DNA of 64,000 bases from Arsenicicoccus dermatophilus (GTDB lineage: Bacteria; Actinomycetota; Actinomycetes; Actinomycetales; Dermatophilaceae), in assembly GCF_022568795.1 (NCBI RefSeq), contig NZ_JAKZHU010000001.1, positions 2,294,001 to 2,358,000 on the forward strand. Direction: 5' to 3'. A program made the position numbers and the translations under genes. The first letter of the stretch is position 1; each line of letters begins with the position of its first letter. A model generated the notes under the pieces. It ran no database searches, had not been told where the DNA came from, and was given only the letters and a program-made list of their open reading frames with translations. Of this stretch, positions 8,901-18,470 are shown in pieces.

Positions 8901-10406
8901 ATCAACGCCCTGACCCGGACCCGCACCGCTGTGATCAACGTGGTGCAGCGCGTCACCGGCGCCATCGGCGGCCTGCTCGGCAACGCGGACGGCGGTCCGG
9001 CACGCACCGTTCGGGTCCCGGGCTACGCGACCGGCGGCGGCGTCAACGACTACCTCACTGCCCTCCCAGACGGGGGCGCCGTGCACGGTCCGGGGTCCCG
9101 CACCAGCGACAGCATCACCGCTTTCCTGTCCTCTGGCGTCGTCAACCTCTCCCGGCACGAGCACGTGTGGACCGGAGCCGAGGTCGATGCCGTCGGCGGC
9201 CACGCAGCCATGTACTCCCTGCGTGCCGCCGCCCGAGCCGGCCGCTTCCGCGTCCCCGGCTTCGCCACCGGCGGGTCCACTGGCGGCGGCGGGTACCGCG
9301 CCGACACCACGAAGATGCTCGCCGGGTACTCCCCCGTCGGCGCTGCCGACGTCGCCAAGCTCCGCGAGTCGTGGTACTCCGCGATCGACTCCCAGCACCA
9401 GGCTGCGAAGGCCAACTTCGAGGCCCAGACCGAGTTGAGGAAGGCGAAGCGGGGCACGCAGGCGTTCGCCGACGCGTCGTGGAAGGCCGCCGAAGCGCTC
9501 CGCAAGTACCACGCCGCGAACGCCGAGGTCCGCTCCACGCAGACCGCGATGAACACCGCCGGCCGCACCTCCAGGATGGGCGTCACTTCGCAGTGGACCG
9601 CGACCGCCGCGACCAACAACCGCGCGTCCGCGGCATTCATCGCCGACGTCGAGACGATCTACCGGCGTGGCTACCCCGGACTCGCCGACGCGCTCCTCCA
9701 GCAGGGCGAGGCCCAGGCAGGTCGAGTCGCCCACGACGCTGCCCGCCTGCCCCTCGCGAAGATCCGCGCCATGGCCGGGCAGGTTCAGTACTCCGCCGGG
9801 CTCGAAGCACGCCGCGACGCGATCGCGGGGAAGGCCTCGGCGTGGACTTCCGCGGTCGGCGCGCTCTCTGGATACGCCTCGAGCAAGCGCACCGCGATGC
9901 TCACCTCCGCGACGTTCCTCGCCAACATCCGCATGCTGCAGCGCCGCGGCTACACCAAGCTCGCCCTCGCCCTCCTCAACGAGGGCGAGGAGTCCGCTGG
10001 CGCGATCGCGGCGCAAGCCGCCCGCGCGACGACGAAGACACTGTCCGGGATCCAGGGGAACATCCTCGACTCAGAGCGGTACGACGCGCAGAAAAAGGCC
10101 CTCGCGGACGAGCTCGCGGGGAAGAAGAAGCCCGTCGCGACGCGCAACCCGGTCATCTCGTTCACCGCCACGGAGGTCGCTGCGCGCTCTGCTCGCGCCG
10201 CTACCGCGGTCTCCGGGCCGAGCCTGGCGCTGCGTCCGATCCCCGCGGCGAGCATCCCCTCCCTGCCGCCGGCGCAGGTGGGGCGGGCGCTCATCGGGTC
10301 CCAGACCATCAACGTCACCGAGGCCCGGTCCGGGTACCACACCGGGCAGCAGGTCGCCGCGAGCTTGTCGTGGCAGATGGGCCAGTACGGGGGGTTCGCG
10401 GCGTGA
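5992..10406 (+). CDS. Tape measure protein, remainder
   Basis: This is the rest of the tape measure in the -1 frame relative to 5314; the first ATG is at 6012. Joined, the protein would have about 1,697 residues. Features include the end of the TP901-type core, a hydrophobic stretch around 7250-7320 (GGLVGLLGGPWGIALAAAGAA), long Ala-rich coiled coil, and a set of roughly 20-35-residue degenerate repeats at about 8380-8870 built on 'GANAGPAMSILSGW / TANGARGTATLG'. It sets tail length and is ejected first. The overlap with the next gene is GTGA. Confidence 0.85.
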
Positions 10407-11263
10407 TCCCGATGTGCACGATCATGGGTCAGCCTGTGCAGGGCATCGACCGTCACGGGTCGAAGTGGACGTTGCGCGGGGAGGAAGGCTACTGGTCCAG
10501 CCCGGAGGTGCGCCGCACCCGCGTGCAGAAAGCCCAGCAGGACGGCGCGCACCCCAGCACCAGCGTCCTGGACGCGCACACGTTCACGTTCGAGGGCGTC
10601 ATCCGCGCCGACGACAACGAGGCCCTCCTGCGCTCCAAGGACGACCTCCTAGCCCTCGCCTACATCGGCGAGGGCGTCCTCGACTGGACCGACGCCACCG
10701 GCCGATACGTCCAGGACGTCGAGCTCGACGGCGTCATCAAGACCCGTCTCCACGGGGCGCGGGTCATGGAGTGGCAGCTCACCCTCACCGCCCCGGACCC
10801 GGCGAAGTACTCCCCGGATGTGCTGCTCACCGCGGTCCTCCACGCGAAGGCCCGGGCTGGTGAGGGCTGGCAGTGGCCCCGGGAGTACCCCACCGACTGG
10901 CACGAGCCCACCGGTGAGGAAGGCATCTCCGACCGGGTCGCGCTCTACAACGCCGGGAACACGCCCTGGTGGCCGCGGATGCGCCTGCAGACCACAGCGG
11001 CGACCCCACGGATCTCCTGCCCGGAGACCGGCGAGTGGATCCAGTACAACGGGCAGCTCTCCGAGGGGCAGTGGCTCGACATCGACTGCCGTCAGCGCAC
11101 GGTCCTCCTCAACGGCGTCACCAGCCAGAAGTGGTGCACGGCGTGGGCCGGGTCGTGGCTGGCCGTGTACCCCGGGATGCGGCAGACGCTCCAGCTCACC
11201 GCCGCCGGGGAGGACCCCGACGGCACCCTCACGATCATCGCGAAGGAAGGGGCCTGGCTATGA
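10403..11263 (+). CDS. Distal tail (Dit-like) protein
   Basis: The GTG at 10403 overlaps the tape-measure stop. The 286-residue protein has an N-terminal beta domain with HTFTFEGVIRADDNEALLRSKDDLLAL (about 55-80), the pattern of siphovirus distal tail proteins that form the ring joining tube to baseplate, then a galectin-like C-terminal half (RVALYNAGNTPWWPRMRL onward). Its place right after the tape measure supports this. The stop overlaps the next start (ATGA). Confidence 0.75.
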   Translation: MIPMCTIMGQPVQGIDRHGSKWTLRGEEGYWSSPEVRRTRVQKAQQDGAHPSTSVLDAHTFTFEGVIRADDNEALLRSKDDLLALAYIGEGVLDWTDATGRYVQDVELDGVIKTRLHGARVMEWQLTLTAPDPAKYSPDVLLTAVLHAKARAGEGWQWPREYPTDWHEPTGEEGISDRVALYNAGNTPWWPRMRLQTTAATPRISCPETGEWIQYNGQLSEGQWLDIDCRQRTVLLNGVTSQKWCTAWAGSWLAVYPGMRQTLQLTAAGEDPDGTLTIIAKEGAWL

Positions 11264-12282
11264 CCAAGGCACTGCTCCAGCTCGGCCAGACGGCCGACGA
11301 GTTCCAGGTCCAGACCGCGGCGTGGATCACGGCGTCGTCGTCGGGGCGTGCGCTCGCGGGGATCCTGCCTGCGCAGGGCGGCGGCCCGCAGCTCGTCGCG
11401 ACCGCCACTCCCAGCGGGGCGTTCACGTGCACCGCTTTCGCGGCCGTCATCAACGGCTCCGGGACGACGCCGGGCGACTTCATCTACGCGCAGCCCGCCG
11501 CGCAGCTCGACGTCCTCGGGAAGGCCCCGGCCGCGACGACCGCGAGGATCGACATCGCCGGGGTCCGCGTCAACCCCGGCAGCGGGGAGACGACGCTCAC
11601 GACGTGGCAGGGCACCCCGTCGACGCAGCCCGTCGACCCCCCGCTCCCCGAGAGCAGTTACGCGATGTTCCGGATTCTGGTGCCGGCGAACGCGAAGGGC
11701 CTGACCGCGGCGAACGTCACCCCGCTGTGGCGGTGGACGGCGCTGCGCGGCGGGGTCCTCCTCCACTCGACCACGGCGCAGCGCGACGCGATCCCCTCCG
11801 GCTACCTGATGCCCGGCCAGCAGGCCTACAACACCAGCACGCGGGAGCGCAGCGAGTGGAACGGGACATCGTGGACCACCGGCGACACCGGCTGGAAGAA
11901 CCTGCCGATCTACTCGAACTGGGTCTCGTACGGCGGGTCAGCACAGCCCCCCCAGTACCGCGTCAAGGACGGCATCGCGTACCTGCGCGGCTTCATCAAG
12001 CCTGACTTCATCTCCCCCACCGGGACGTGGTCCGGGACCAGCGCAGGAAACGACTTCCTCACCATCCCCGCGGACGCCCGCCAGGCCGTCGACGGGGTCC
12101 TCTGCTACGACACGCGCGCAAAGCTCACCACCGGTGCTGACACGGTCCGCGTTGACTACCGCGTGATGAGCGACGGCTCCCACCGTCTGTGGCTCACCAA
12201 CGACCGCGCCAACGGGGCCGGCTACCCGTTCGACGCCACCGGATGGATCAGCCTTTCGGGGCTGTCCTGGCCGGTGGGCTGA
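11260..12282 (+). CDS. Minor tail / baseplate protein
   Basis: The 340-residue product starts at the ATG overlapping the preceding stop. The first half is a beta domain of unknown type; the C-terminal half (about 225-340, PIYSNWVSYGG...YLRGFIKPDF) looks like a small beta-sandwich of the kind used as a fibre or receptor-binding module. I do not recognise a named family. Its position between the distal tail and the hub-like protein makes a structural baseplate role likely. Confidence 0.6.
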   Translation: MTKALLQLGQTADEFQVQTAAWITASSSGRALAGILPAQGGGPQLVATATPSGAFTCTAFAAVINGSGTTPGDFIYAQPAAQLDVLGKAPAATTARIDIAGVRVNPGSGETTLTTWQGTPSTQPVDPPLPESSYAMFRILVPANAKGLTAANVTPLWRWTALRGGVLLHSTTAQRDAIPSGYLMPGQQAYNTSTRERSEWNGTSWTTGDTGWKNLPIYSNWVSYGGSAQPPQYRVKDGIAYLRGFIKPDFISPTGTWSGTSAGNDFLTIPADARQAVDGVLCYDTRAKLTTGADTVRVDYRVMSDGSHRLWLTNDRANGAGYPFDATGWISLSGLSWPVG

Positions 12283-12285
12283 CCC

Positions 12286-13554
12286 GTGGGCTGGGACGTG
12301 TACGCCACCGGGTGGCGCGACGACCGCATCATCGACCAGCTCCCAGCGCACGACATCGAGTTCGAGCGGGCCGTCAGCGAGCACGGCAAGTGCAGCTTCT
12401 CACTTCCGGTGCCGCGGTTCGGGGCGGCGTGGCTCCCGATCGTGCGGCCGTTCACGACCGGTGTCCTCGTGTGCGAGGACGACCAGGTCAGGTGGGGTGG
12501 TGTGGTCACTTCCCGGCACCGGTCCGGGGAGCGTACGTACCGCATCGACGCCCTGGAGTGGGGTACTGCGCTGGAGGACGTGCGCTTCTCCCCGGCGATG
12601 TTCGTCAGCGAGGATGTCGTCGACTACTCCCGCGTCGCGCTGATCAGGATGATCGCGGGCGCCGCGACCACCCGGGTCGGCGCCGACTGGCCCCTCGAGG
12701 TGCAGGCCGTGGATGGCGGGTCGACGGTGACGATGGCCGACGACCTCCGCGCCGTGTCGCTCAAGGGCGTCATGTCGGTCATCGAGGACCTGTGCGAGCC
12801 CGAGGGCGCACCCGAGTGGTGCCTGTCAGTCGAGGGAACCGCGGCGCAGCCACGGCGGGTGCTGCGCGTTGCACCCCGCCTGGGCCGCCCGGTCTCCGAG
12901 TCCCGGATCAGCCTGGACTTCGTCGCGAACTACGACACCGCCCCGCCCGTCAGGTTCCCCGAGGCGGGCCGGGCCTGGTCCACGCTGCAGCACCTCTACC
13001 CCACCCCCGACGAGATCTGGATGACAGACGACGAGGGCCGGGTCCTCCCCAAGCGCCGCCACGGCGGGAACATCCTGACCGACCCGGGCGACGACATGAC
13101 CGGCGCGGGGTCTGCGACGGCGGTGTGGACCACGCATCAGGCCACCGACGCCGACCAGACCGACGAGCCCGGACACGCCCGCGCCGACGACCTACTCGCC
13201 GCGGGATGGCCGCTGCGGGAGGTCGTCGTCGCCGGTCCGGCCGCACCGACGAAAGCCGCCCGGGACGCATACGCCCGCGGCATCCTCGCCGCCCGCCGCG
13301 GATTCACCACCAGCTGGAAGTTCTCCACGTTCGCCAGCGACCCCGACTACGGGGCCTGGCAGCCCGGCGACGACGCGGTCGTGTCCATCGAGTCCGACAC
13401 CTACTCATACGCGCCACCCGGCAAGCAGATCCAGCCCATCGTCTTCACGACCCGCCTCACCGGCGCGTCCGTGAAGCCCGACGACAACGCCCGCACCTCC
13501 AGCGCAGTCGTGCAGTACCGGTCCGTCACCCCCGCCGGAGTCCTCGGCTTCTAG
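12286..13554 (+). CDS. Tail hub-like protein (Gp37-like minor tail protein)
   Basis: The 422-residue product starts at the GTG 3 nt after the previous stop. The N-terminal FERAVSEHGKCSFSLPVPRFGAAWLPIVRPFTTGVLVCEDD and the WGGVVTSRHRSGERTYRIDALEWGTALEDVRF stretches resemble the hub (gp27-like/Gp37-like) proteins that close the siphovirus tail tip. The C-terminal WKFSTFASDPDYGAWQPGDDAVVSIES is typical of their second tube-like domain. The family is assigned from memory of such proteins; context agrees. Confidence 0.65.
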   Translation: MGWDVYATGWRDDRIIDQLPAHDIEFERAVSEHGKCSFSLPVPRFGAAWLPIVRPFTTGVLVCEDDQVRWGGVVTSRHRSGERTYRIDALEWGTALEDVRFSPAMFVSEDVVDYSRVALIRMIAGAATTRVGADWPLEVQAVDGGSTVTMADDLRAVSLKGVMSVIEDLCEPEGAPEWCLSVEGTAAQPRRVLRVAPRLGRPVSESRISLDFVANYDTAPPVRFPEAGRAWSTLQHLYPTPDEIWMTDDEGRVLPKRRHGGNILTDPGDDMTGAGSATAVWTTHQATDADQTDEPGHARADDLLAAGWPLREVVVAGPAAPTKAARDAYARGILAARRGFTTSWKFSTFASDPDYGAWQPGDDAVVSIESDTYSYAPPGKQIQPIVFTTRLTGASVKPDDNARTSSAVVQYRSVTPAGVLGF

Positions 13555-13567
13555 GAAGGCCCACCGT

Positions 13568-13708
13568 ATGGCTGCCCCACCCCGCCCCGCCGACTTCCTC
13601 CGCGACCTCGCAGCCCTCGCCCGCCGCGTCCGCGACCTCACCACCCTCGTCAACCGCCTCGACGCCCGCCTCCGCGACGTCGAGCGCCGACTCCCCCCGA
13701 CCAGCTAG
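13568..13708 (+). CDS. 46-residue coiled-coil microprotein in the tail operon
   Basis: A short ATG-initiated gene has AGGAAGG 6 nt upstream and fills the gap between two tail genes with 13 and 8 nt spacing. The product (MAAPPRPADFLRDLAALARR ... PPTS) has a single amphipathic heptad segment, LAALARRVRDLTTLVNRLDA, with leucines and valines in register, suggesting a small trimer or dimer. Good ribosome-binding site, tight packing and coding-like codons make it a real gene. Function unknown; it could be a fibre-trimerisation or attachment peptide. Confidence 0.6.
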   Translation: MAAPPRPADFLRDLAALARRVRDLTTLVNRLDARLRDVERRLPPTS

Positions 13709-13716
13709 GAGCCACC

Positions 13717-16700
13717 ATGGCCGACTACCTCTTCCAGGGCGCCATCGTGTACACCGACGCCGGCGGCTCGGTTCGTGCCGCGCTGAACCAGGTCGTGCGG
13801 TTCGTCGACGCGGAGACCGGCGCCCCGGTGACGTTTACAGCCGGCGGCCAGTCCGGGATGACGTCGCTGCGCACCGACAAGTACGCCCGGTTCGAGCTGA
13901 CGAAGCCCGGCGTGGCGAGTATCAAGCCTGTCGTCGCAGGGGAAGTCGTGCCCATCGTGATAGACGCGGTCAACGCGGCGAAGCGCGCCATCGACGAGGT
14001 GACCTCGGTGCGCACCAGCGTCGCCGCGGCAGCCGACGCCGCGAATGCCGCGAAGACCGCGGCCGAGGCGGCCCGCCAGTACGCCGCCGACGCCACCACC
14101 GCGAGCGGCCAGAAGGGCACCCTCGTCATGAACGGGGCCACCCTGCCGGTCCCGGTCTACCTGAACCCGACCGACCCCGGGGCGCTCGCGGATGGGTCGA
14201 TCGTGCTCCTCGACGCCGGCACCGTCACGCCCGGCGGGTCCACCGGAGGCACTGCCCCGGCTCCCACACCGGCCCCGACGACGGGCGGCACCACGCCCGA
14301 TGGCGGCGTTGTCCTCTCCGCGTCGGGGATGCCGTTCCTGTCCGGCGCGTACACCCCCACCGTCGCCGACGTGCCCGCCTTGGAGGCCACCCGCGGGGTC
14401 CCCCTCGACGTCTTCTACGTCAAGCCCGACCCGGCGTCGTGGACCACGCTGCTGTCCACGTCGTGGACGACCCGCCCGCACACGGGCACCCGCCTGGCCG
14501 TGCAGGTCCCACTCTGGCCCGCAAACTCCACGATCGATCAGGCTGCCGCCGGTACCAACGCGGCGTCGTGGGGGCAGCTCGCGAAGATGCTCCGCGACGG
14601 CGACACCATCGTCCTCGGGAGGGAGTTCACTCTCGACACGGTGCATTGGGCCGCGACTGACGCGAACGCCACCCAGTGGCGTACCGCGTGGGCGAAGGCG
14701 TACGACGCGATCAAGGCCGCGAACCCCGCCGTGCAGGTCATGTGGGCGCCGTCGCTCGGGGCGTCCCACACTATCGCGCAGCCCCGTGACGTGTACGTCG
14801 ACGGGAAGGTCGACGTCATCGGCCTCACCATGTGGGACTGGTGGCCCGCCGACACCAGCGACACCGCATGGCAGACCATCAAGACCGACCCCTTCGGCCT
14901 CGACGACTGGCTCGCCTTCGCGAAGGCGAAGGGCGTGAAGCTGGGCCTCGCGGAGTGGGCCCTGACAGCCCTCACCCCCGGCGGCCGGGACAACCCGAAG
15001 TTCATCGCCGACGTCTACCGGTGGCTCGCTGCGAACGCCGCGAACGTCTGGGGCGAGATCTACCACTCCACCAGCGAGGGGCAGCGCGGCGCGCAGCTCG
15101 GCACAGTCGGCACGACCAACGCGACTGCGCAGTACACCTCCAGCATCAAGGACGTCCGTGCCGGTGGTGCCGTCGCTATCCCGTCCGTGGTGACGGTGAA
15201 GAGCAGCAGCGTCACCGAGACCAGCATGACGGTGTCCTGGACGGCCGCGACTGTCGGGCAGGGCCGCACCATCACCGGCTACCAGGTCACCGTCGACAGC
15301 GGAGCCCCCGTCAACGTGAGCTCCACGGCGCTGTCGTACACCGCGACCGGACTGACCGGCGGCACCACCCACACCATCAAGATCGCGGCTGTCTCGAGCG
15401 ACTGGGCGATGGGCCCGGCGACAGCGGTGACGTTGACGACAACGGCCCCGGCATCGACCGCGCCGTCCGGGACCACGGTCTACACCACCACCTTCGACAG
15501 CTCGGACGGGTGGACGGCGCCGACGGGCTCGATCAGCGGCAGCCAGATGGTCGTCAGCTCCGGCAGCGTGTCGTACTTCAACGTGTCGACGGCAGCTCAG
15601 GTAGCGGAGAAGTCCGTCGTCCGCGTCACCGTCACTGTCCTGGCCGGGTCGACCGGTCAGGCGGGGATCCTCGTGGACTGTGTCGGTGGGGGTGGCGGCG
15701 ACTGGCTGTACTCCACCGACCAGGACGTCGCGCCTGCTGCCCTGCCGACGACGCCGGGAACGTACTCCCTGGACGTGACGATCCCGGCCGGGACGGAGTT
15801 CATCCTCGTCGGCGTGGACGCTCGTGGCCGGACCGCGCACTTCCTCATCGGTGACCTCAAGGTCGACGTGATCAAGGCCGGCACGAGCAGCGACCCGGCT
15901 CCTGCGCCGACTACTCCGCCGCCGTCCACGACGCCGACGACCCCGCCGTCCACGACCGCGCTGGTCGCGGGCGGGTCGCCGTTCCACCCCGACGCGTACA
16001 AGGCGCTGTGGGGGAAGACGCAGTTCCGGGCTCCGGGGAAAGGCTGGCCGGCGCACAACCCGACCGACCGATTCGCAGCTGGGCGGCGGGTGCGAGTGAT
16101 GGCCGACGAGACCGGAGCTGGGATCAACGCGGACATCTTCAACATCCCCGTGTATCTCGTCGACACGAGCAAGCCTGCCGGCCCGGTGTCGTCGGGTGGC
16201 GGAAATTACCGGCGTTTCTCCCCGAGGCAGACCGTCACCGCCGAGCGCCCGTGGACCGAGGATCGGTGGAACAACAACTACGAGACGATGCTCCGCAATT
16301 GTCCGTTCCCGTTGGATTTCGCCCCGGCTAATGGCACCGACCTTTCCGCCGAGTGGGTGGATATCGCCACCGGCATTCATTATGGCGGGTGGGTTTGGGA
16401 GATGAAGAACGGCGATTGGCAGTTCTACACGGCGGCCCGCACCGACAACGTGTGGAGCAGCGCCAGCGGGCAGTTCGACAAGGGATCCGTCGTCGCGTCC
16501 GGCCTGCTTGGTGGGCCTATGCACATCGGGATCTGGGAGGCGCAGCAGTTCATCGCGAATGGCCGCCACATCGACCACGCCATTGGCGTCGAGTTCCCCA
16601 AGTGCGACGGCGACTATGACACGTTTTCGTGGCCCGCGAAGACGTCCGACGCGTGGTCCCCGAACACGTATGGCCTGCTGCAGGCTTCCCGTCTCATTCT

Positions 16701-16953
16701 CGACCCGACCTTCAACGTGGCCGCCGCGAACCTGACGCCTTTCCAGAAGATGATTTGCTACATCGCGCAGGAATGGGGCCTGATCATCACCGACACGTCC
16801 GGAGCTGTCATGGTCCGTGGCGAGCAGTACCGCGGCTCCGGGACGAACCCGTGGAAGGCGATCTGCGGGCCGGACCAGGGCGACCTCGGACCGATTCCCT
16901 GGGAGCGGATGTACGTGACCGCGAAGGACTACCGAGGCCCGGTCGCATCGTGA
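13717..16953 (+). CDS. Tail fibre with GH26-like glycosidase domain
   Basis: This 1,078-residue protein has several modules. Residues 1-130 form a fibre N-terminus ending in an Ala-rich coiled coil (about 85-130). A Pro/Thr linker follows, then a GH26-like domain (about 200-475) with candidate acid/base Glu303 (GREF) and nucleophile Glu413 (GLAEWA). A fibronectin type III domain (about 484-577), a beta-sandwich resembling a carbohydrate-binding module (about 583-725), a second Pro/Thr linker and a C-terminal domain (about 755-1078) complete it. The last domain resembles exported actinobacterial proteins of unknown function. Bases about 16180-16790 are visibly less GC-rich. Predicted to bind and cut a cell-surface polysaccharide. 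Confidence 0.75.
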   Translation: MADYLFQGAIVYTDAGGSVRAALNQVVRFVDAETGAPVTFTAGGQSGMTSLRTDKYARFELTKPGVASIKPVVAGEVVPIVIDAVNAAKRAIDEVTSVRTSVAAAADAANAAKTAAEAARQYAADATTASGQKGTLVMNGATLPVPVYLNPTDPGALADGSIVLLDAGTVTPGGSTGGTAPAPTPAPTTGGTTPDGGVVLSASGMPFLSGAYTPTVADVPALEATRGVPLDVFYVKPDPASWTTLLSTSWTTRPHTGTRLAVQVPLWPANSTIDQAAAGTNAASWGQLAKMLRDGDTIVLGREFTLDTVHWAATDANATQWRTAWAKAYDAIKAANPAVQVMWAPSLGASHTIAQPRDVYVDGKVDVIGLTMWDWWPADTSDTAWQTIKTDPFGLDDWLAFAKAKGVKLGLAEWALTALTPGGRDNPKFIADVYRWLAANAANVWGEIYHSTSEGQRGAQLGTVGTTNATAQYTSSIKDVRAGGAVAIPSVVTVKSSSVTETSMTVSWTAATVGQGRTITGYQVTVDSGAPVNVSSTALSYTATGLTGGTTHTIKIAAVSSDWAMGPATAVTLTTTAPASTAPSGTTVYTTTFDSSDGWTAPTGSISGSQMVVSSGSVSYFNVSTAAQVAEKSVVRVTVTVLAGSTGQAGILVDCVGGGGGDWLYSTDQDVAPAALPTTPGTYSLDVTIPAGTEFILVGVDARGRTAHFLIGDLKVDVIKAGTSSDPAPAPTTPPPSTTPTTPPSTTALVAGGSPFHPDAYKALWGKTQFRAPGKGWPAHNPTDRFAAGRRVRVMADETGAGINADIFNIPVYLVDTSKPAGPVSSGGGNYRRFSPRQTVTAERPWTEDRWNNNYETMLRNCPFPLDFAPANGTDLSAEWVDIATGIHYGGWVWEMKNGDWQFYTAARTDNVWSSASGQFDKGSVVASGLLGGPMHIGIWEAQQFIANGRHIDHAIGVEFPKCDGDYDTFSWPAKTSDAWSPNTYGLLQASRLILDPTFNVAAANLTPFQKMICYIAQEWGLIITDTSGAVMVRGEQYRGSGTNPWKAICGPDQGDLGPIPWERMYVTAKDYRGPVAS

Positions 16954-17390
16954 CTGCGCTCGACGGCCTGACCCGCGTCCGCGTCGTCCAGGCGGTCCGC
17001 GGCGGAGGACTGCGCGAGCTGCAGGTGGCGCGCCGGGCTGGTGGGGTGTGGATCGGCTGCGACGTGTACGTGGTGCGGCACACCCTGGCGCTGCTCCACG
17101 GATCGGGTCCTCCCCCGGATGGCCTCACCAGGGCCTATGTGGACGACGCGGCGGGGGTCCTGTACCTGCCGCCGGCGCCGTCCGGCGGCATCGACCACGG
17201 TGACGGGGCGCCGCCCGACACGGCGTCTACCGCCTGGGTCGACGACACCACCAGTGTCCTGCACGTGCCCTACGGCACAGACCCGTGGGTCACGCTCACC
17301 GCGTCTCGTGGGGAGCCAACGACCGCGGCGGCCCCCACCGTCGACCCTGACCAGCAGATCCTCTACCTCACGGAGGCCACCGCGCTATGA
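16950..17390 (+). CDS. Phage tail-region protein of unknown function
   Basis: The 146-residue product starts with a GTG overlapping the fibre stop (GTGA) and ends overlapping the next start (ATGA). Two copies of a short beta-hairpin motif, 'YVDDAAGVLYLPPAP' (about 63-77) and 'WVDDTTSVLHVPYGT' (about 96-110), are followed by a third, 'VDPDQQILYLTEA', at the end. The same motif type occurs at the end of the 50-residue gene at 21825 (LDSDTGILYIPQEP). It is probably a small fibre-tip or chaperone protein; no named family is recognised. Confidence 0.6.
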   Translation: MTALDGLTRVRVVQAVRGGGLRELQVARRAGGVWIGCDVYVVRHTLALLHGSGPPPDGLTRAYVDDAAGVLYLPPAPSGGIDHGDGAPPDTASTAWVDDTTSVLHVPYGTDPWVTLTASRGEPTTAAAPTVDPDQQILYLTEATAL

Positions 17391-18469
17391 CCACGTATAA
17401 GAAGATCCAGCTCGGCACCCCGCCTGGCGGGATCGCCGGGCAGGTCCTCACGCAGACGGCGTCCGGGGTGCCCGCGTGGGTGAACCCGCCTGCGGGGGCC
17501 GGTGGCGCTGCGCTGCCGTCTGGCGCGGACGGGCAGGTCCTCACCTACTCGGCTGCGACGTCGTCGTGGGTGCCCGCTGACGCGAAGAGCGGCAGCGGCG
17601 CTACGGTCAGCACCGACGGATTGGGCTATGCGACGGTGGCGACGGCGGCGGCTTCCACGCCTCCGCTGGTCACGAAGACGATCCTCACCGACGCGGTCAA
17701 CACAATCCGGCAGGTCCCAGCTGGGGGGATCGCCGGGCAGGTCCTCAAGCAGACCGACAGCGGCCCGGTGTGGGGACCGCAGGCCGGGCCCACGCAGCAG
17801 CAGGTGCGTGACGCTGGCGCGCTGATCACTCCGTCGGGCGGTACGGATGGGCAGTTCCTTGGCCGGTCTGGTGGCGCCGTGACCTGGGTCACGCCAGCGG
17901 CTGCCGGCGGTACCGTGCCCACCGGGACGCTCGTCGCGCAGCACGGCGCCCCGACCGGTCCCGTGACCACACCCGTCCTCGACCTCGACACCGGGCTCGT
18001 GTACGAAGCAGCGCCCGCTTCCACGAAGCCGCTCCTCACCGCAGCGCAGACGAGCATGGACGATGCCGGCGTGTGGATGCTCAAGGGCGGCGCCACGGTC
18101 TCCGGGGGCAAGCTCACCATCCCCGACGGCGGGGAGGCGACGGTCACAGTCGCCGTGGTGGAGGGCATGACCATCACCGGCACCGTCCACGTCGACTCGG
18201 GCGCCGACACGCAGATCACCTGCCTGTACGACGGGTCGCAGGGTTTCCAGACCGGGGCAGGTGACCTCGTCGCGCCCGCGTGCACGGCCGGGCAGTGGGC
18301 AGAGACCGTCGACTACCGCATCGAGGCGTACGGCGGCACCGCGGTCCTCGACACGATCGTCTTCACCGGGGCTACCCCGGCCGGGACCACCACCACAAAG
18401 CTCAGCGGTGGCAGCACCGTGACCGACCCGACCACCACTGCTGCCCCCATCGACCAGGCTTGGAGCTGA
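17387..18469 (+). CDS. Tail fibre with GQVL repeats
   Basis: The 360-residue product contains four copies of a fibre repeat of the form G-x-x-GQ(V/F)L-x6-9-W: near residues 14, 43, 110 and 150 (for example GGIAGQVLTQTASGVPAWV and GADGQVLTYSAATSSWVPA). These repeats are common in phage fibre shafts. The C-terminal part (about 210-340) is a beta-sandwich with a low-complexity Thr-rich end, likely a receptor- or carbohydrate-binding module. The gene is translationally coupled to the preceding one. Confidence 0.65.
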   Translation: MTTYKKIQLGTPPGGIAGQVLTQTASGVPAWVNPPAGAGGAALPSGADGQVLTYSAATSSWVPADAKSGSGATVSTDGLGYATVATAAASTPPLVTKTILTDAVNTIRQVPAGGIAGQVLKQTDSGPVWGPQAGPTQQQVRDAGALITPSGGTDGQFLGRSGGAVTWVTPAAAGGTVPTGTLVAQHGAPTGPVTTPVLDLDTGLVYEAAPASTKPLLTAAQTSMDDAGVWMLKGGATVSGGKLTIPDGGEATVTVAVVEGMTITGTVHVDSGADTQITCLYDGSQGFQTGAGDLVAPACTAGQWAETVDYRIEAYGGTAVLDTIVFTGATPAGTTTTKLSGGSTVTDPTTTAAPIDQAWS

Positions 18470-18470
18470 C

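Noticed and set aside
12189-14660. An 823-residue + strand frame across the tail-hub and fibre genes
   Set aside because: It crosses two well-supported genes in another frame and is Arg/Pro-rich without any fold; it is a shadow frame caused by high GC.
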